A stretch of DNA of 64,000 nucleotides from an uncultured Oxalobacteraceae bacterium. GTDB taxonomy: Bacteria; Pseudomonadota; Gammaproteobacteria; Burkholderiales; Burkholderiaceae_D. This document shows, in pieces, positions 33,655 to 43,038 of this stretch; position 1 is the first letter of the stretch, and each line of letters begins with the position of its first letter. The stretch spans positions 1-64,000 of the forward strand of contig CAIOYD010000063.1 in NCBI GenBank assembly GCA_903862415.1, given 5' to 3'. The notes under the pieces were generated by a model, which was not told where the DNA came from, made no database searches, and saw nothing but the letters and a program-made list of their open reading frames with translations. The position numbers and the translations under genes were made by a program.

Positions 33655-34589
33655 ATTATCCCCTGGTCGGTAGTTTTGTCATATTGTTTGGCGCGCTGCT
33701 GATCGCCGGTATACTCTGGCTGTCTTCAGGAGGATTATTCCAAAAAAAATTCGACCTGTATGTGGCGGTGGAAGAAGAGTCCGTCGCCGGACTGAATGTG
33801 AATGCGCCGGTTAAATATAACGGCGTCGATGTCGGTAAAGTGCAAAAAATTGAGCTCGACGTGCACAACCCGGATCGGGTAATTCTGCTCTTCGCCATTG
33901 AACAGCAAACACCGGTAAGGGAAGATACCGTGGCGGTGTTGAAAACCCAGGGGTTAACCGGCATCGCATTTGTCGAACTGAGCAACACTACCCACAAATC
34001 AGTGCTGCTGCGAGCGACTGCCGGTAATCCCTATCCGGTAATCCGCACCATTCCTTCACTGTCTGCACGACTTGAAAATATTCTGACCACGGTGCTGGCC
34101 AGTCTGGACCAAACATCCAAACACATCAATGCGATTCTGAGTGTACAGAATCAGCAAAACTTAACCAGCACCCTCACGGATGTTGCGGCCATCACGCATA
34201 CTGTGGCATTACGCAACACTAACCTCGACCACAGTTTGCGCAATGCGGATATTACGTTACGTAATACAGCACGTTTAAGTGAACAGGCGCGTCCCGTGAT
34301 AGATCAGATTGGCCGTTCAGCTGACGCCATCACTGCGATGGGCAACGATGTCAGTCACGCCAGTGTGTCTGCCGGAAAATCACTTAACAGTCTGAGTGTC
34401 GGACTGATGGATTTTACCGATGTGAGCATGCCTGCGCTGGATCAACTGATTAAACAACTCACCGCCATGTCCGTCTCGATGAAACGATTGAGTGAACAGA
34501 CGGAACGCAATCCGGATAGTTTGTTGTTTGGGATTACACCGGCAGCGGATGACGTGCACGAAAAAAACCCTGCTGAAAGCAAACCATGA
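33639..34589 (+). CDS. mlaD: MlaD/MCE-domain lipid-binding protein, probable ATC start
   Basis: 316 residues if started at ATC 33639. No ATG or GTG is available near the N-terminus. The frame upstream of the first listed TTG (33684) reads E-T-K-V-N-Y-P-L-V-G-S-F-V-I-L, exactly the family N-terminus (usually M-E-T-K-V-N-Y), and the ATC falls where the Met should be, 6 bases after a GGGAG site. TTG at 33684 would cut the membrane anchor (residues 8-27) in half; CTG at 33663 is another option. The MCE domain follows (about 40-120: Y-N-G-V-D-V-G-K-V-Q-K-I), then helices rich in Asn/Thr. It anchors in the inner membrane and forms the periplasmic lipid tunnel of the Mla system. Confidence 0.85.
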   Translation: METKVNYPLVGSFVILFGALLIAGILWLSSGGLFQKKFDLYVAVEEESVAGLNVNAPVKYNGVDVGKVQKIELDVHNPDRVILLFAIEQQTPVREDTVAVLKTQGLTGIAFVELSNTTHKSVLLRATAGNPYPVIRTIPSLSARLENILTTVLASLDQTSKHINAILSVQNQQNLTSTLTDVAAITHTVALRNTNLDHSLRNADITLRNTARLSEQARPVIDQIGRSADAITAMGNDVSHASVSAGKSLNSLSVGLMDFTDVSMPALDQLIKQLTAMSVSMKRLSEQTERNPDSLLFGITPAADDVHEKNPAESKP

Positions 34590-35260
34590 AGCTGAAACTG
34601 CGCCATGCAAACAGTCGGAGAGTGCTAAGACTTGTGGTGACTGTCGCCTTGCTAATGTCGTTGAACGCATGCGCCCTGCGACCGGTGCAAACCCTTCGAC
34701 CTACTTTATATTCGCTCGATGTGCCGACAATGACGGATGGCCGGATTGCGCCACCGGTTCAGGCACCGACCCTGCTGGTCAATCCGGTACTGGCGGCAGC
34801 AGGATTTGACAGTAACCATATTATCTACAGTCACTTAACACATGAGCTGGATTACTTTGCACACAGTGAATGGATCGATACCCCGGCGCACATGCTCACA
34901 CCATTGATTGTCGCGACCCTGGCCAATAGTGGCACATTCCACGCCGTGGCAGTAACGGGCACGGCTACCGCTGGCGATCTGCGCCTCGTCACTGAGTTGG
35001 TGCGCCTGCAGCAGGATTTCACCACTATTCCGGCACAACTGCATTTTACGCTGCGCGCGACGGTATTGGATAACGCCACCCGCAAGGTGCTGGCCTGGCG
35101 TGAAGTTAATCAAATCGTCGCTGTATCGGGCGACACGCCTTATGACGGTGTCGTTGCTGCCAATCAGGCGGTACAATCTGGTTTGCAACAATTAAGTGCA
35201 TTTTGCCTGGCCGTTACGCGTGACTGGCAGGTCGAACAAAACGCCCAGATCAGGAAGTAA
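34586..35260 (+). CDS. ABC-type transport auxiliary lipoprotein (PqiC-like)
   Basis: 224 residues. Basic N-terminus, signal peptide and lipobox S-L-N-A-C (Cys29). The mature protein starts with R-P-T-L-Y-S-L-D and resembles the ABC auxiliary lipoprotein family that includes PqiC, often found after MCE genes. It probably docks the MlaD tunnel at the outer membrane. Its ATG overlaps the mlaD stop by four bases (ATGA). Confidence 0.85.
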   Translation: MKLKLRHANSRRVLRLVVTVALLMSLNACALRPVQTLRPTLYSLDVPTMTDGRIAPPVQAPTLLVNPVLAAAGFDSNHIIYSHLTHELDYFAHSEWIDTPAHMLTPLIVATLANSGTFHAVAVTGTATAGDLRLVTELVRLQQDFTTIPAQLHFTLRATVLDNATRKVLAWREVNQIVAVSGDTPYDGVVAANQAVQSGLQQLSAFCLAVTRDWQVEQNAQIRK

Positions 35261-35264
35261 CGCT

Positions 35265-36359
35265 ATGGATACCTCTATTGTGGCTGTCTCAGCCATTCCT
35301 GCCATCCGACTCGATGCCGTTGCCGCCGATACGATTCATCCGCTCACCACCGACGCTATCAACAGTGTCAACACTGGCCCGGCCAGCAGTGTGGCGTTTT
35401 CTCCGCTGGCACATTTATTGGCCGTGACTTTTATTTTTCATACCCAGCAAGACAACCCACTGCAGACGGCTATTACCAAGGCTGATAGCAGTGGCAATTT
35501 TCAGCAACTGGTCACCGCCGTCACCGATTTTATCAATGCCTTCAATGCATTTCAAAACAGCATTAACGGCAACTCGGCAAGTCCATTTGACTATGCCTTT
35601 GACAGTGCCTTGCTGACAGCAATCCATGCGCAAAATAGTCAATCCGGAGCGACTTCGACGCAATCATTTATCGACAGCATGGCACAGGTTGGCATTACAT
35701 TTCAGGAATCGACTTTTCTCAACAGCAGTAATCAGTTTCAATTCGACTTAAGCAAACTGCAGGCGGCGTACAGCAACGATCCGGCCCAAACGATGGCGTT
35801 ACTGAGTCGTGCCTTTCAGGCACTCAGTGCGATTGAAGAGCAGTTATTGCAGGCAAAGGCGGCACAAACCGGAAATACCAACCTGATGACAGCGCAATTG
35901 GCAGATACACTCATGCCAGCTGTGCCAGCAAACAGCAACGCTGCCGTGGCTGGCAGCGCTAACGGCGCAGCCGTGGCTGCTCCCCCTATGGCAGCTGCCC
36001 CGATCACTGCGTCAGCTTCACAGTCAACAGTAGCATCGGCACCTTTAACTGCAGCGCTGGTATCCGCTGCAGGATTGGCAGTGAACAACGCCACAGTGGC
36101 ATCGATGACCAATGCGGAGTCGGCTCCAGTCGCCGTGACGATGCAATGGGAACATGCCGGATCAGATCCGCTGATAGCACAGGCCGTGGCAGCTTATCGA
36201 ATGGGGGAATATATCGAATCCACTTCAGATAAACACAGCGTCACACACGCTGCCGGACTGGTTCCGGAAATTTCAGCGGTAGTCAACATTGAGCCCATCG
36301 GCCCCGACACCCAAAAACCGGATCAAAAGGTGCGCTATCGCACAGAGCACTCCGGATAA
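35265..36359 (+). CDS. Orphan protein with FliD C-terminus-like region and Ala-rich tail
   Basis: 364 residues from the ATG at 35265, four bases after the lipoprotein gene stop. The frame can be opened back to 35196, but that part overlaps the lipoprotein gene. Residues about 80-195 follow the pattern of the flagellar cap protein FliD C-terminus: V-T-D-F-I-N-A-F-N-A-F, then Q-V-G-I-T-F-Q-E, then F-Q-F-D-L-S-K-L-Q-A-A-Y-S-N-D-P. After it comes a low-complexity Ala/Ser/Val stretch (about 220-305). No signal peptide, no flagellar genes nearby. Function unknown; the Mla operon position suggests a link to envelope maintenance, but it could also be a displaced FliD-like remnant. Confidence 0.6.
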   Translation: MDTSIVAVSAIPAIRLDAVAADTIHPLTTDAINSVNTGPASSVAFSPLAHLLAVTFIFHTQQDNPLQTAITKADSSGNFQQLVTAVTDFINAFNAFQNSINGNSASPFDYAFDSALLTAIHAQNSQSGATSTQSFIDSMAQVGITFQESTFLNSSNQFQFDLSKLQAAYSNDPAQTMALLSRAFQALSAIEEQLLQAKAAQTGNTNLMTAQLADTLMPAVPANSNAAVAGSANGAAVAAPPMAAAPITASASQSTVASAPLTAALVSAAGLAVNNATVASMTNAESAPVAVTMQWEHAGSDPLIAQAVAAYRMGEYIESTSDKHSVTHAAGLVPEISAVVNIEPIGPDTQKPDQKVRYRTEHSG

Positions 36360-36404
36360 TGCCACTAGCATCGATCAGGCGATATCCACCTGAGGCGAAC
36401 CGAC

Positions 36405-37706
36405 ATGATCTACGATAACCAGCGCTCCCGCCCTGCTCCGTCCGCAGTGAGCTCACCAATCCGACAGTTTTATCCGGCGTTTTTGATTGCGTGGATTTTT
36501 TGTCTGTTGTTTTATTTCGCCCAATACGCGCTCCGCTCGGCTCCGGGAATTATGATGCCGGAACTGACTCAGGCGTTCACGCTGAATGCGCTTGGAGTTA
36601 GTTCACTGGTCGGTTTGTATTACTACACCTATTCGCTGTTCGCGCTGGTCGCCGGGGCCTTGCTGGATCGTTATGGTGCCAAATATGTGATTCCTGCCGG
36701 TGTGGCCATGCTGGCAGTTGGCTCAACACTGTTCGGAGCCGGTCTGGTGACGAGCGCCGAATGCGGACGTTTGCTGCAGGGGGCTGGTGGCGCCTTTGCT
36801 TTCACTGGCGCGGTTTATCTGGCCACGCATGGTTTTCCGGCACGCTATCTGGCAACAGCAATTGGCTTCACCCAGTGTTTCGGCATGCTGGGCGGTTCCG
36901 CCGGTCAGTTACTGGTAGCACCACTGATTCATGGACCGATAAGCTGGCAGCAATTCTGGTTTTATTCCGGCATAGCCATCCTGGTCATTGCCGTGCTGAT
37001 GCTGTTAGTGACGCCAGCCTCTACGAACGAACCAACAGCGACAAAAACGTCATTCTGGTCGATGTTTGCTCCTTACAAAACAGTGTTAAGCAATCCACAG
37101 TCGTATCTGTGTGGTATTGCTGCCGGTTTGCTGTTTTTACCGACCACCATCGGTGACATGATTTGGGGTGTGGCTTTTCTGCGTGACGGCTGGCACCTCG
37201 GTTACAGTGAAGCTGTACTGCGTACCACGATGGTGCCGCTGGGCTGGGTCATTGGCTGTCCGATACTGGGGTATCTGGCCGATCATCTGGGACGGCGCAA
37301 ACCGGTACTCATTGCCGGTGCCGTAGTGATGTTGATTGCCACGCTGGCGATTCTGTATTTACCACCGGAAACACTTCCTCCCTATCTGGCTGGATTTATG
37401 CTGGGTTTTGGTTCTGGAGCGGCCATGATTCCGTACACCATGATTAAAGAACTCAATCCGGACCGTGTCAAAGGCAGCGCCACCGGGGCAATTAATTTCC
37501 TGGTATTTACCCTCAGCGCACTAACAGCGCCACTGTATGGCTGGCTGCTAAGCGACATTTCTCATGGTATTATGACACTGGCGGTGTTTCAGCAGGCTGG
37601 TGCAGCAGGTGTTGGCGGTATCGTCATTGCCATCATCCTGTCGTGCTTTATTCGCGAAACCGGCAGCTCGGTCAAACCGTGCCCTCCGGTGAGTAAGGAG
37701 GTATGA
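36405..37706 (+). CDS. Major facilitator superfamily transporter
   Basis: 433 residues with 12 predicted helices. Loop 2-3 motif G-A-L-L-D-R-Y-G-A-K, and its counterpart after helix 8, G-Y-L-A-D-H-L-G-R-R-K. It ends one base before the FeS oxidoreductase start and thus leads the PFOR operon, so an organic acid such as pyruvate, lactate or acetate is a reasonable but unproven substrate. N-terminal 25 residues are polar. Confidence 0.88.
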   Translation: MIYDNQRSRPAPSAVSSPIRQFYPAFLIAWIFCLLFYFAQYALRSAPGIMMPELTQAFTLNALGVSSLVGLYYYTYSLFALVAGALLDRYGAKYVIPAGVAMLAVGSTLFGAGLVTSAECGRLLQGAGGAFAFTGAVYLATHGFPARYLATAIGFTQCFGMLGGSAGQLLVAPLIHGPISWQQFWFYSGIAILVIAVLMLLVTPASTNEPTATKTSFWSMFAPYKTVLSNPQSYLCGIAAGLLFLPTTIGDMIWGVAFLRDGWHLGYSEAVLRTTMVPLGWVIGCPILGYLADHLGRRKPVLIAGAVVMLIATLAILYLPPETLPPYLAGFMLGFGSGAAMIPYTMIKELNPDRVKGSATGAINFLVFTLSALTAPLYGWLLSDISHGIMTLAVFQQAGAAGVGGIVIAIILSCFIRETGSSVKPCPPVSKEV

Positions 37707-37707
37707 A

Positions 37708-39363
37708 ATGACTCAGGCAAAAACCACAGATATGACACCGGTCATTAATCTGACCCGCATTTCAGGCGCAGGTCCAAAACGTCGCCAGCGACCGGCCTAC
37801 ATCGATCATTTACCCCCCTGCAACAGTGCCTGTCCGGCCGGAGAAAACATCCAGGCATGGATGGCGCATGTGCAGGCCGGTGATTACCTCAGTGCCTGGC
37901 AGACGCTGGTACGCGACAATCCGCTGCCAGCCGTCCATGGACGGGTTTGTTACCATCCCTGCGAATACCATTGCAATCGTGAAGAACTCGACAGCACCGT
38001 CAGTATTCATGCGGTGGAGCGTTTTTTGGGTGACATGGCCATCGAATCCGGCTGGAAATTACCCATCGATGCCCAACCCAGCGGCAAACGGGTTCTCATC
38101 ATCGGTGCCGGTCCCTGCGGGCTGTCAGCCGCCTACCATCTGACGCGTCTGGGGCATGTGGTTGAAATCCATGATGCAGGTGAATTTCCCGGGGGCATGT
38201 TGCATTTCGGGATTCCGGCCTATCGGCTGCCGCGCGACATACTGATGCAGGAAATTTATCGTATCCAACAGGCAGGAGTAAAAATTGTCCAGAATCATCG
38301 GATTGATGATTTGCTGGCTGAAAAAACCAGTGGCAAGTTCGATGCAGTACTGGTTGCCAGCGGCGCACAACTGTCCAGACACGTCGATATTCCGCAACGT
38401 GATGCTGCCAAAGTGCTCGATGCGGTAACCTTGCTTAAAAATGCAGAATCTGCCGGCACGACCTTGCTGGGCCGTCGGGTGGTGGTCTATGGCGGCGGCA
38501 ATACCGCCATGGATGCGGCCCGTACTGCCCGACGACTGGGTTCGACCGATACACTGATTGTCTACCGGCGTGATCGTGCCCATATGGGGGCGCATGATTT
38601 TGAATCGGATGAAGCACTCGCTGAAGGAGTCAAATTCCGCTGGATGACCAGCATCCGTGAAATCGATGGCACCAACCTGACCGTCGAACAGATGCAACTC
38701 GACCCGGATGGTAATCTGCAGCCAACCGGAAAAACCGAAACCCTGAAAGCGGATGCGCTGGTGTTAGCACTCGGACAGACTGCGGACAGTGGATTTCTCA
38801 AAAAAATTCCTGCTATCCAGTTTGCCAGGGATGACAGCATGATCATTAATGACCAGATGATGAGCGCTGAACCGGGAGTATTTGGCGCCGGTGATCTGGT
38901 TCCGGGTCAACGCTCGGTAACGGATGCCACCGGACAGGGAAAATTAGCCGCCAGGCATATTCATGCCTGGCTTAATAAGACCATTTATACGGCACCAGTA
39001 AAAAACCCCGGCGTCACGTTTTCGATGCTCAAACTGCTGATTTACAGCGATGCCGAAGCTGGCAAACAACAGGAACTGGCCGCTGTGACGCGCACCGATT
39101 CGTTCGATGAAGTGCTCGCCGGACTTTCGCAGCACGAAGCCCTCTACGAAGCACAACGCTGTCTGTCCTGCGGCAACTGTTTTAATTGCGACAATTGTCT
39201 GGCTGCCTGTCCGGAAACGGCCATCAGAAAAAATGCCACGGGCAATGGCTATCAGATCGACATGAATCGCTGTATTGGTTGTGCGGTGTGTTTTGATCAG
39301 TGTCCATGCCATGCGCTTGAGATGGTCGCCGAACCCTCCTCTGTTGCAACAGCGTCGTTATAA
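37708..39363 (+). CDS. GltD-like NAD(P)-binding iron-sulfur oxidoreductase
   Basis: 551 residues. Order of domains: GltD-type N-terminal 4Fe-4S region (C-N-S-A-C-P-A-G-E and C-Y-H-P-C-E-Y-H-C, about 32-90), FAD site I-I-G-A-G-P-C-G-L-S-A-A near 131, NAD(P) site V-Y-G-G-G-N-T-A-M-D near 260, and C-terminal ferredoxin domain. The last one has an unusual run C-L-S-C-G-N-C-F-N-C-D-N-C (about 488) followed by C-I-G-C-A-V-C-F-D-Q-C-P-C. It precedes the PFOR gene by 23 bases. The likely role is to pass electrons between the pyruvate oxidoreductase (or ferredoxin) and NAD(P). Confidence 0.87.
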   Translation: MTQAKTTDMTPVINLTRISGAGPKRRQRPAYIDHLPPCNSACPAGENIQAWMAHVQAGDYLSAWQTLVRDNPLPAVHGRVCYHPCEYHCNREELDSTVSIHAVERFLGDMAIESGWKLPIDAQPSGKRVLIIGAGPCGLSAAYHLTRLGHVVEIHDAGEFPGGMLHFGIPAYRLPRDILMQEIYRIQQAGVKIVQNHRIDDLLAEKTSGKFDAVLVASGAQLSRHVDIPQRDAAKVLDAVTLLKNAESAGTTLLGRRVVVYGGGNTAMDAARTARRLGSTDTLIVYRRDRAHMGAHDFESDEALAEGVKFRWMTSIREIDGTNLTVEQMQLDPDGNLQPTGKTETLKADALVLALGQTADSGFLKKIPAIQFARDDSMIINDQMMSAEPGVFGAGDLVPGQRSVTDATGQGKLAARHIHAWLNKTIYTAPVKNPGVTFSMLKLLIYSDAEAGKQQELAAVTRTDSFDEVLAGLSQHEALYEAQRCLSCGNCFNCDNCLAACPETAIRKNATGNGYQIDMNRCIGCAVCFDQCPCHALEMVAEPSSVATASL

Positions 39364-39386
39364 ACTTTCGTTAACAGGAAAATACC

Positions 39387-42300
39387 ATGAGTAACAGAAC
39401 CACCATGGATGGCAATACCGCAGTAGCCCATGTTGCCTATCGCGTCAATGAAGTGTGTGCCATTTATCCGATCACGCCCTCTTCCACCATGGCAGAACTG
39501 GCCGATGAATGGTCCGCTGCCGGGGTCAATAATATCTGGGGCAATATCCCGGTGATACAAGAAATGCAAAGCGAAGGCGGTGCCTCCGGTGCCGTGCATG
39601 GTGCGTTGCAATCGGGTGCACTGACGACCACGTTTACGTCGTCGCAGGGTTTGATGTTGATGTTGCCGAATATGTTTAAAATTGCCGGCGAATTGACGTC
39701 GACCGTGTTTCAGGTGGCCTCGCGCTCACTGGCAACTTCGGCACTGTCGATTTTCGGTGATCACTCTGATGTGATGGCCATACGCAGCTGTGGTTTTGCG
39801 CTACTTTCCTCGGCCTCAGTTCAGGAAGCACATGATGCGGCACTGATTACCCAGGTGGCCACGCTGGAAGCACGGGTGCCATTCGTGCATTTTTTTGATG
39901 GCTTTCGCACTTCGCATGAACTCAACACGCTGTTGCTGTTAAGCGACCCACAGATCCGCGCAATGATTGACGACAGGCTGGTGCGTGCTCATCGTTCGCG
40001 TGCGCTCAACCCGGAACATCCGTTTATTCGTGGCACGGCGCATAATCCGGATACTTTTTTTCAAACCCGTGAAGCCACTTCCCCGTATTACGCAAAAACG
40101 CCGGAAATTGTTGCCGATGTGATGCAGCGCTTTTTTTCCCTGACCGGGCGTCAGTATTCGCTGTTTGAATATACCGGTGCACCAGACGCTGAACGGGTGC
40201 TCATTGCCATGGGTTCTGGTGCCGAAACCATCAGGGAAACCGTCAAGTATTTATGCAAACAAGGTAAGAAAGTTGGTGCCATTCAGGTGCGCCTGTTCCG
40301 GCCATTTTCGACGGCGCATTTTCTGGAGTGCCTGCCGGATTCAGTCAAGTCGATTGCCGTTCTCGAACAGGCCAAAGAATCAGGCGCACCTGGTGAACCC
40401 GTGTATATGGATGTGGTCACGACCCTGGCGCAGGCGTTTTCACACAATAAAATCCACACCATGCCAGCGGTGATCGGTGGACGATATGGAATTTCGTCAA
40501 AAAACTTTTCACCGGCGATGGTGCTGGCGGTATTCAATGAACTCAAAGAACGGCATCCGAAAAACAGTTTTACCGTCGGCATTAATGACGATGTTTCGCA
40601 TTCCAGCCTGCCTTATGATCCCCAATTTTCGATTGAACCTGTCGGCACCAGAACGGCCGTGTTTTATGGTCTCGGCTCTGATGGAACGGTCGGTGCCAAC
40701 AAGAATACAGTAAAAATTATTGCCGAAGATGCCGGCTTGTTCGCTCAGGGATATTTTGTGTACGACTCCCACAAATCCGGCGCACAAACAGCCTCGCATC
40801 TGCGCTTTGGCAGCGAACCTATCCGGGCACCTTATCTGATCACCGGATCGCAGTTTGTAGCCTGTCATCATTTTGGTTTTCTGGAACGACTCGATCTGTT
40901 ACAGGTGGCAGCACCCGGAGCGGTATTTCTGCTCAATTGTGAGTTCGATCAATCCGATGTCTGGAACCACTTACCTGGTCCCGTACAGCAGACTATCATC
41001 GACAAACACTTGCGCTTCTATGTGATTGATGCCTCTGCTGTAGCGCGTGCAGCCGGTTTGGGTACGCTGACCAATACCATACTGCAAACCTGTTTTTTTG
41101 CGATTTCAGGAGTCTTGCCACGTGTAGAAGCCATTGACCGCATCAAACAATCAATCAGCAAGAGCTATGCAAAAAAAGGCGCTGACGCTATCAATAAAAA
41201 CAATGCCGCAGTTGACGCCGCGTTGAACCATTTGCATGAAGTCAAGGTGCCTTTGCTGGCGAGTAATCCGGCCGGACTGGCGGCATTGATTCCGGCAAAT
41301 TCATCCGAATTTATCAGACGGGTTACTGCAAAAATGTTTGCCGGACAGGGAGACAGCATACCGGTAAGCGCCATGCCGGCTGACGGCACTTTTCCTTCCG
41401 GTACGGCTGCCTTTGAAAAACGAAATATTTCCGATCTGGTGGCCGAATGGGATGCCGCTGCCTGCATTCAATGTGGTCAGTGTGCCATCGTTTGCCCGCA
41501 CAGCGTGATTCGTTCGCGCTATTACCATCAAAGCAAACTTGATGCTGCACCAGTTGGTTTTAAATCTGCTCCGGTGAATGCGCGCGGCTATCCCGAACAA
41601 CGCTTCACCCTGGAAGTGTATCTGGAAGACTGTACCGGATGCGCTCTGTGCGTGGAAGCCTGTCCGGCGCCGGGCACGAATCATACCGATACCAATGCCA
41701 TTAATCTGGTGGATAAAGCCCCTGTGCTGGAGGCTGGAAAAAGCTCAATTGCATTTTTTAAAACCTTACCGGTCAATGACCGGGCCAGAGTCGATTTTGA
41801 AAACGTTCGCGGCATTCAATTTCTGCAGCCGTTGTTTGAATTTCCCGGTGCCTGTGCAGGTTGTGGTGAAACGCCCTATCTGAAATTGCTGTCGCAATTA
41901 TTCGGTGACCGTGCCCAGATCGCCAACGCCACCGGATGTTCTTCCATTTACGGTGGCAATCTGCCGGTGACGCCCTGGGCCATTAATCACGAAGGTCGAG
42001 GTCCGGCATGGTCGAATTCGCTGTTTGAAGATAATGCCGAATTCGGGCTGGGATTTCGACTCGCGGCCGACAAACATCTGGACATGGCAAGGACGCTGTT
42101 AGCCACCATGGCACCTCAACTGGGTATGGAACTGGCGGAAGCGATCCTGAATGCCCCGCAGATTGAAGAGTCTCAGATTCGTGCCCAGCGCACCCGGGTT
42201 GAGAAACTCAAAACAATACTGCTCACTATCGATTCTGAACCAGCGCGTAATTTACTGTCACTGCTGGATCACCTGGTAAGACGCAGTATCTGGATCGTCG

Positions 42301-42926
42301 GCGGCGATGGCTGGGCCTACGACATTGATTATGGTGGTCTGGATCATGTACTGGCAACTGGACGCAACGTCAATGTCCTGGTGCTCGACACGGAAGTCTA
42401 TTCCAATACCGGCGGTCAGGCATCGAAGGCAACACCACTGGGTGCTATTGCCAAATTTGCTGCCGCCGGCAAACGTGTGGCGCGCAAAGATCTGGCTCTG
42501 CAAGCCATAGCCTATGGCAATATTTATGTCGCCCAGGTGGCCATGGGTGCCAATCCGCAACAGACGCTATTGGCGTTTCGTGAAGCCGAAGCCTATGACG
42601 GACCGTCGCTGATTCTGGCCTACAGTCACTGTATCGCCCACGGCATTGATATGCGCTACGGTATGAAGCAACAGGAATTGGCTGTGGCCAGCGGTTTCTG
42701 GCCGCTGCTGCGCTTTAATCCGGCATTACGCACCGTGGGTCAAAATCCATTCTGTCTGGATTCAGCCACGCCGTCGATACCGTTGCAGGACTATGCGTAT
42801 AACGAAATTCGATTTTCCAGTCTGACACAATCCAATCCCGCCGAGGCGGCTACCTTGCTGGAACAGGCGCAACGTGATGTACTCAATAAATATCTGGAAT
42901 ACCAGGCGCTGTCGGAGCTGGGTTGA
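39387..42926 (+). CDS. nifJ: Pyruvate:ferredoxin (flavodoxin) oxidoreductase, single chain
   Basis: 1179 residues, typical of one-chain PFOR. Domains in order: pyruvate-binding N-terminus (A-I-Y-P-I-T-P-S-S-T-M-A-E, residues 30-42), transketolase-like domain II, gamma domain, two 4Fe-4S motifs at about 692 (C-I-Q-C-G-Q-C-A-I-V-C-P) and 748 (C-T-G-C-A-L-C-V-E-A-C-P), a third cluster cysteine pair at about 822 (C-A-G-C-G-E), and the TPP domain with G-D-G-W-A-Y-D-I near 971 and S-N-T-G-G-Q-A-S-K-A-T. Converts pyruvate and CoA to acetyl-CoA and CO2 with low-potential electrons. The enzyme is oxygen-sensitive in many organisms. Followed by an REP-like hairpin that may end transcription. Confidence 0.95.
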   Translation: MSNRTTMDGNTAVAHVAYRVNEVCAIYPITPSSTMAELADEWSAAGVNNIWGNIPVIQEMQSEGGASGAVHGALQSGALTTTFTSSQGLMLMLPNMFKIAGELTSTVFQVASRSLATSALSIFGDHSDVMAIRSCGFALLSSASVQEAHDAALITQVATLEARVPFVHFFDGFRTSHELNTLLLLSDPQIRAMIDDRLVRAHRSRALNPEHPFIRGTAHNPDTFFQTREATSPYYAKTPEIVADVMQRFFSLTGRQYSLFEYTGAPDAERVLIAMGSGAETIRETVKYLCKQGKKVGAIQVRLFRPFSTAHFLECLPDSVKSIAVLEQAKESGAPGEPVYMDVVTTLAQAFSHNKIHTMPAVIGGRYGISSKNFSPAMVLAVFNELKERHPKNSFTVGINDDVSHSSLPYDPQFSIEPVGTRTAVFYGLGSDGTVGANKNTVKIIAEDAGLFAQGYFVYDSHKSGAQTASHLRFGSEPIRAPYLITGSQFVACHHFGFLERLDLLQVAAPGAVFLLNCEFDQSDVWNHLPGPVQQTIIDKHLRFYVIDASAVARAAGLGTLTNTILQTCFFAISGVLPRVEAIDRIKQSISKSYAKKGADAINKNNAAVDAALNHLHEVKVPLLASNPAGLAALIPANSSEFIRRVTAKMFAGQGDSIPVSAMPADGTFPSGTAAFEKRNISDLVAEWDAAACIQCGQCAIVCPHSVIRSRYYHQSKLDAAPVGFKSAPVNARGYPEQRFTLEVYLEDCTGCALCVEACPAPGTNHTDTNAINLVDKAPVLEAGKSSIAFFKTLPVNDRARVDFENVRGIQFLQPLFEFPGACAGCGETPYLKLLSQLFGDRAQIANATGCSSIYGGNLPVTPWAINHEGRGPAWSNSLFEDNAEFGLGFRLAADKHLDMARTLLATMAPQLGMELAEAILNAPQIEESQIRAQRTRVEKLKTILLTIDSEPARNLLSLLDHLVRRSIWIVGGDGWAYDIDYGGLDHVLATGRNVNVLVLDTEVYSNTGGQASKATPLGAIAKFAAAGKRVARKDLALQAIAYGNIYVAQVAMGANPQQTLLAFREAEAYDGPSLILAYSHCIAHGIDMRYGMKQQELAVASGFWPLLRFNPALRTVGQNPFCLDSATPSIPLQDYAYNEIRFSSLTQSNPAEAATLLEQAQRDVLNKYLEYQALSELG

Positions 42927-42937
42927 AAAAGATGAAC

Positions 42938-42968
42938 TGTAGGGCGTCACGCCACAGGCGTATACACC
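42938..42968 (+). repeat. REP-like unit 1
   Basis: TGTAGGGCGTCACGCCACAG followed by GCGTATACACC. It shares the GTAGGG start and the GGCGTA-TACACC end with the inverse of the unit at 42990-43025, so the two form a facing pair. Located 12 bases after nifJ. Confidence 0.5.
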
Positions 42969-42989
42969 ACTAACCGTCATTTTTCCACA

Positions 42990-43025
42990 GGGTGTATTAC
43001 GCCTAAACGGGCTAATACACCCTAC
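42990..43025 (-). repeat. REP-like unit 2 (perfect hairpin)
   Basis: Perfect 10-base arms GGGTGTATTA (42990-42999) and TAATACACCC (43013-43022), with GCC/GGC pairing inside and an AAAC loop. On the minus strand it reads GTAGGGTGTATTAGCCCG onward. It lies between convergent nifJ and cbpM and could end both transcripts. A close copy is at 47428-47460. Confidence 0.7.
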
Positions 43026-43038
43026 CAGATTGTCATAA

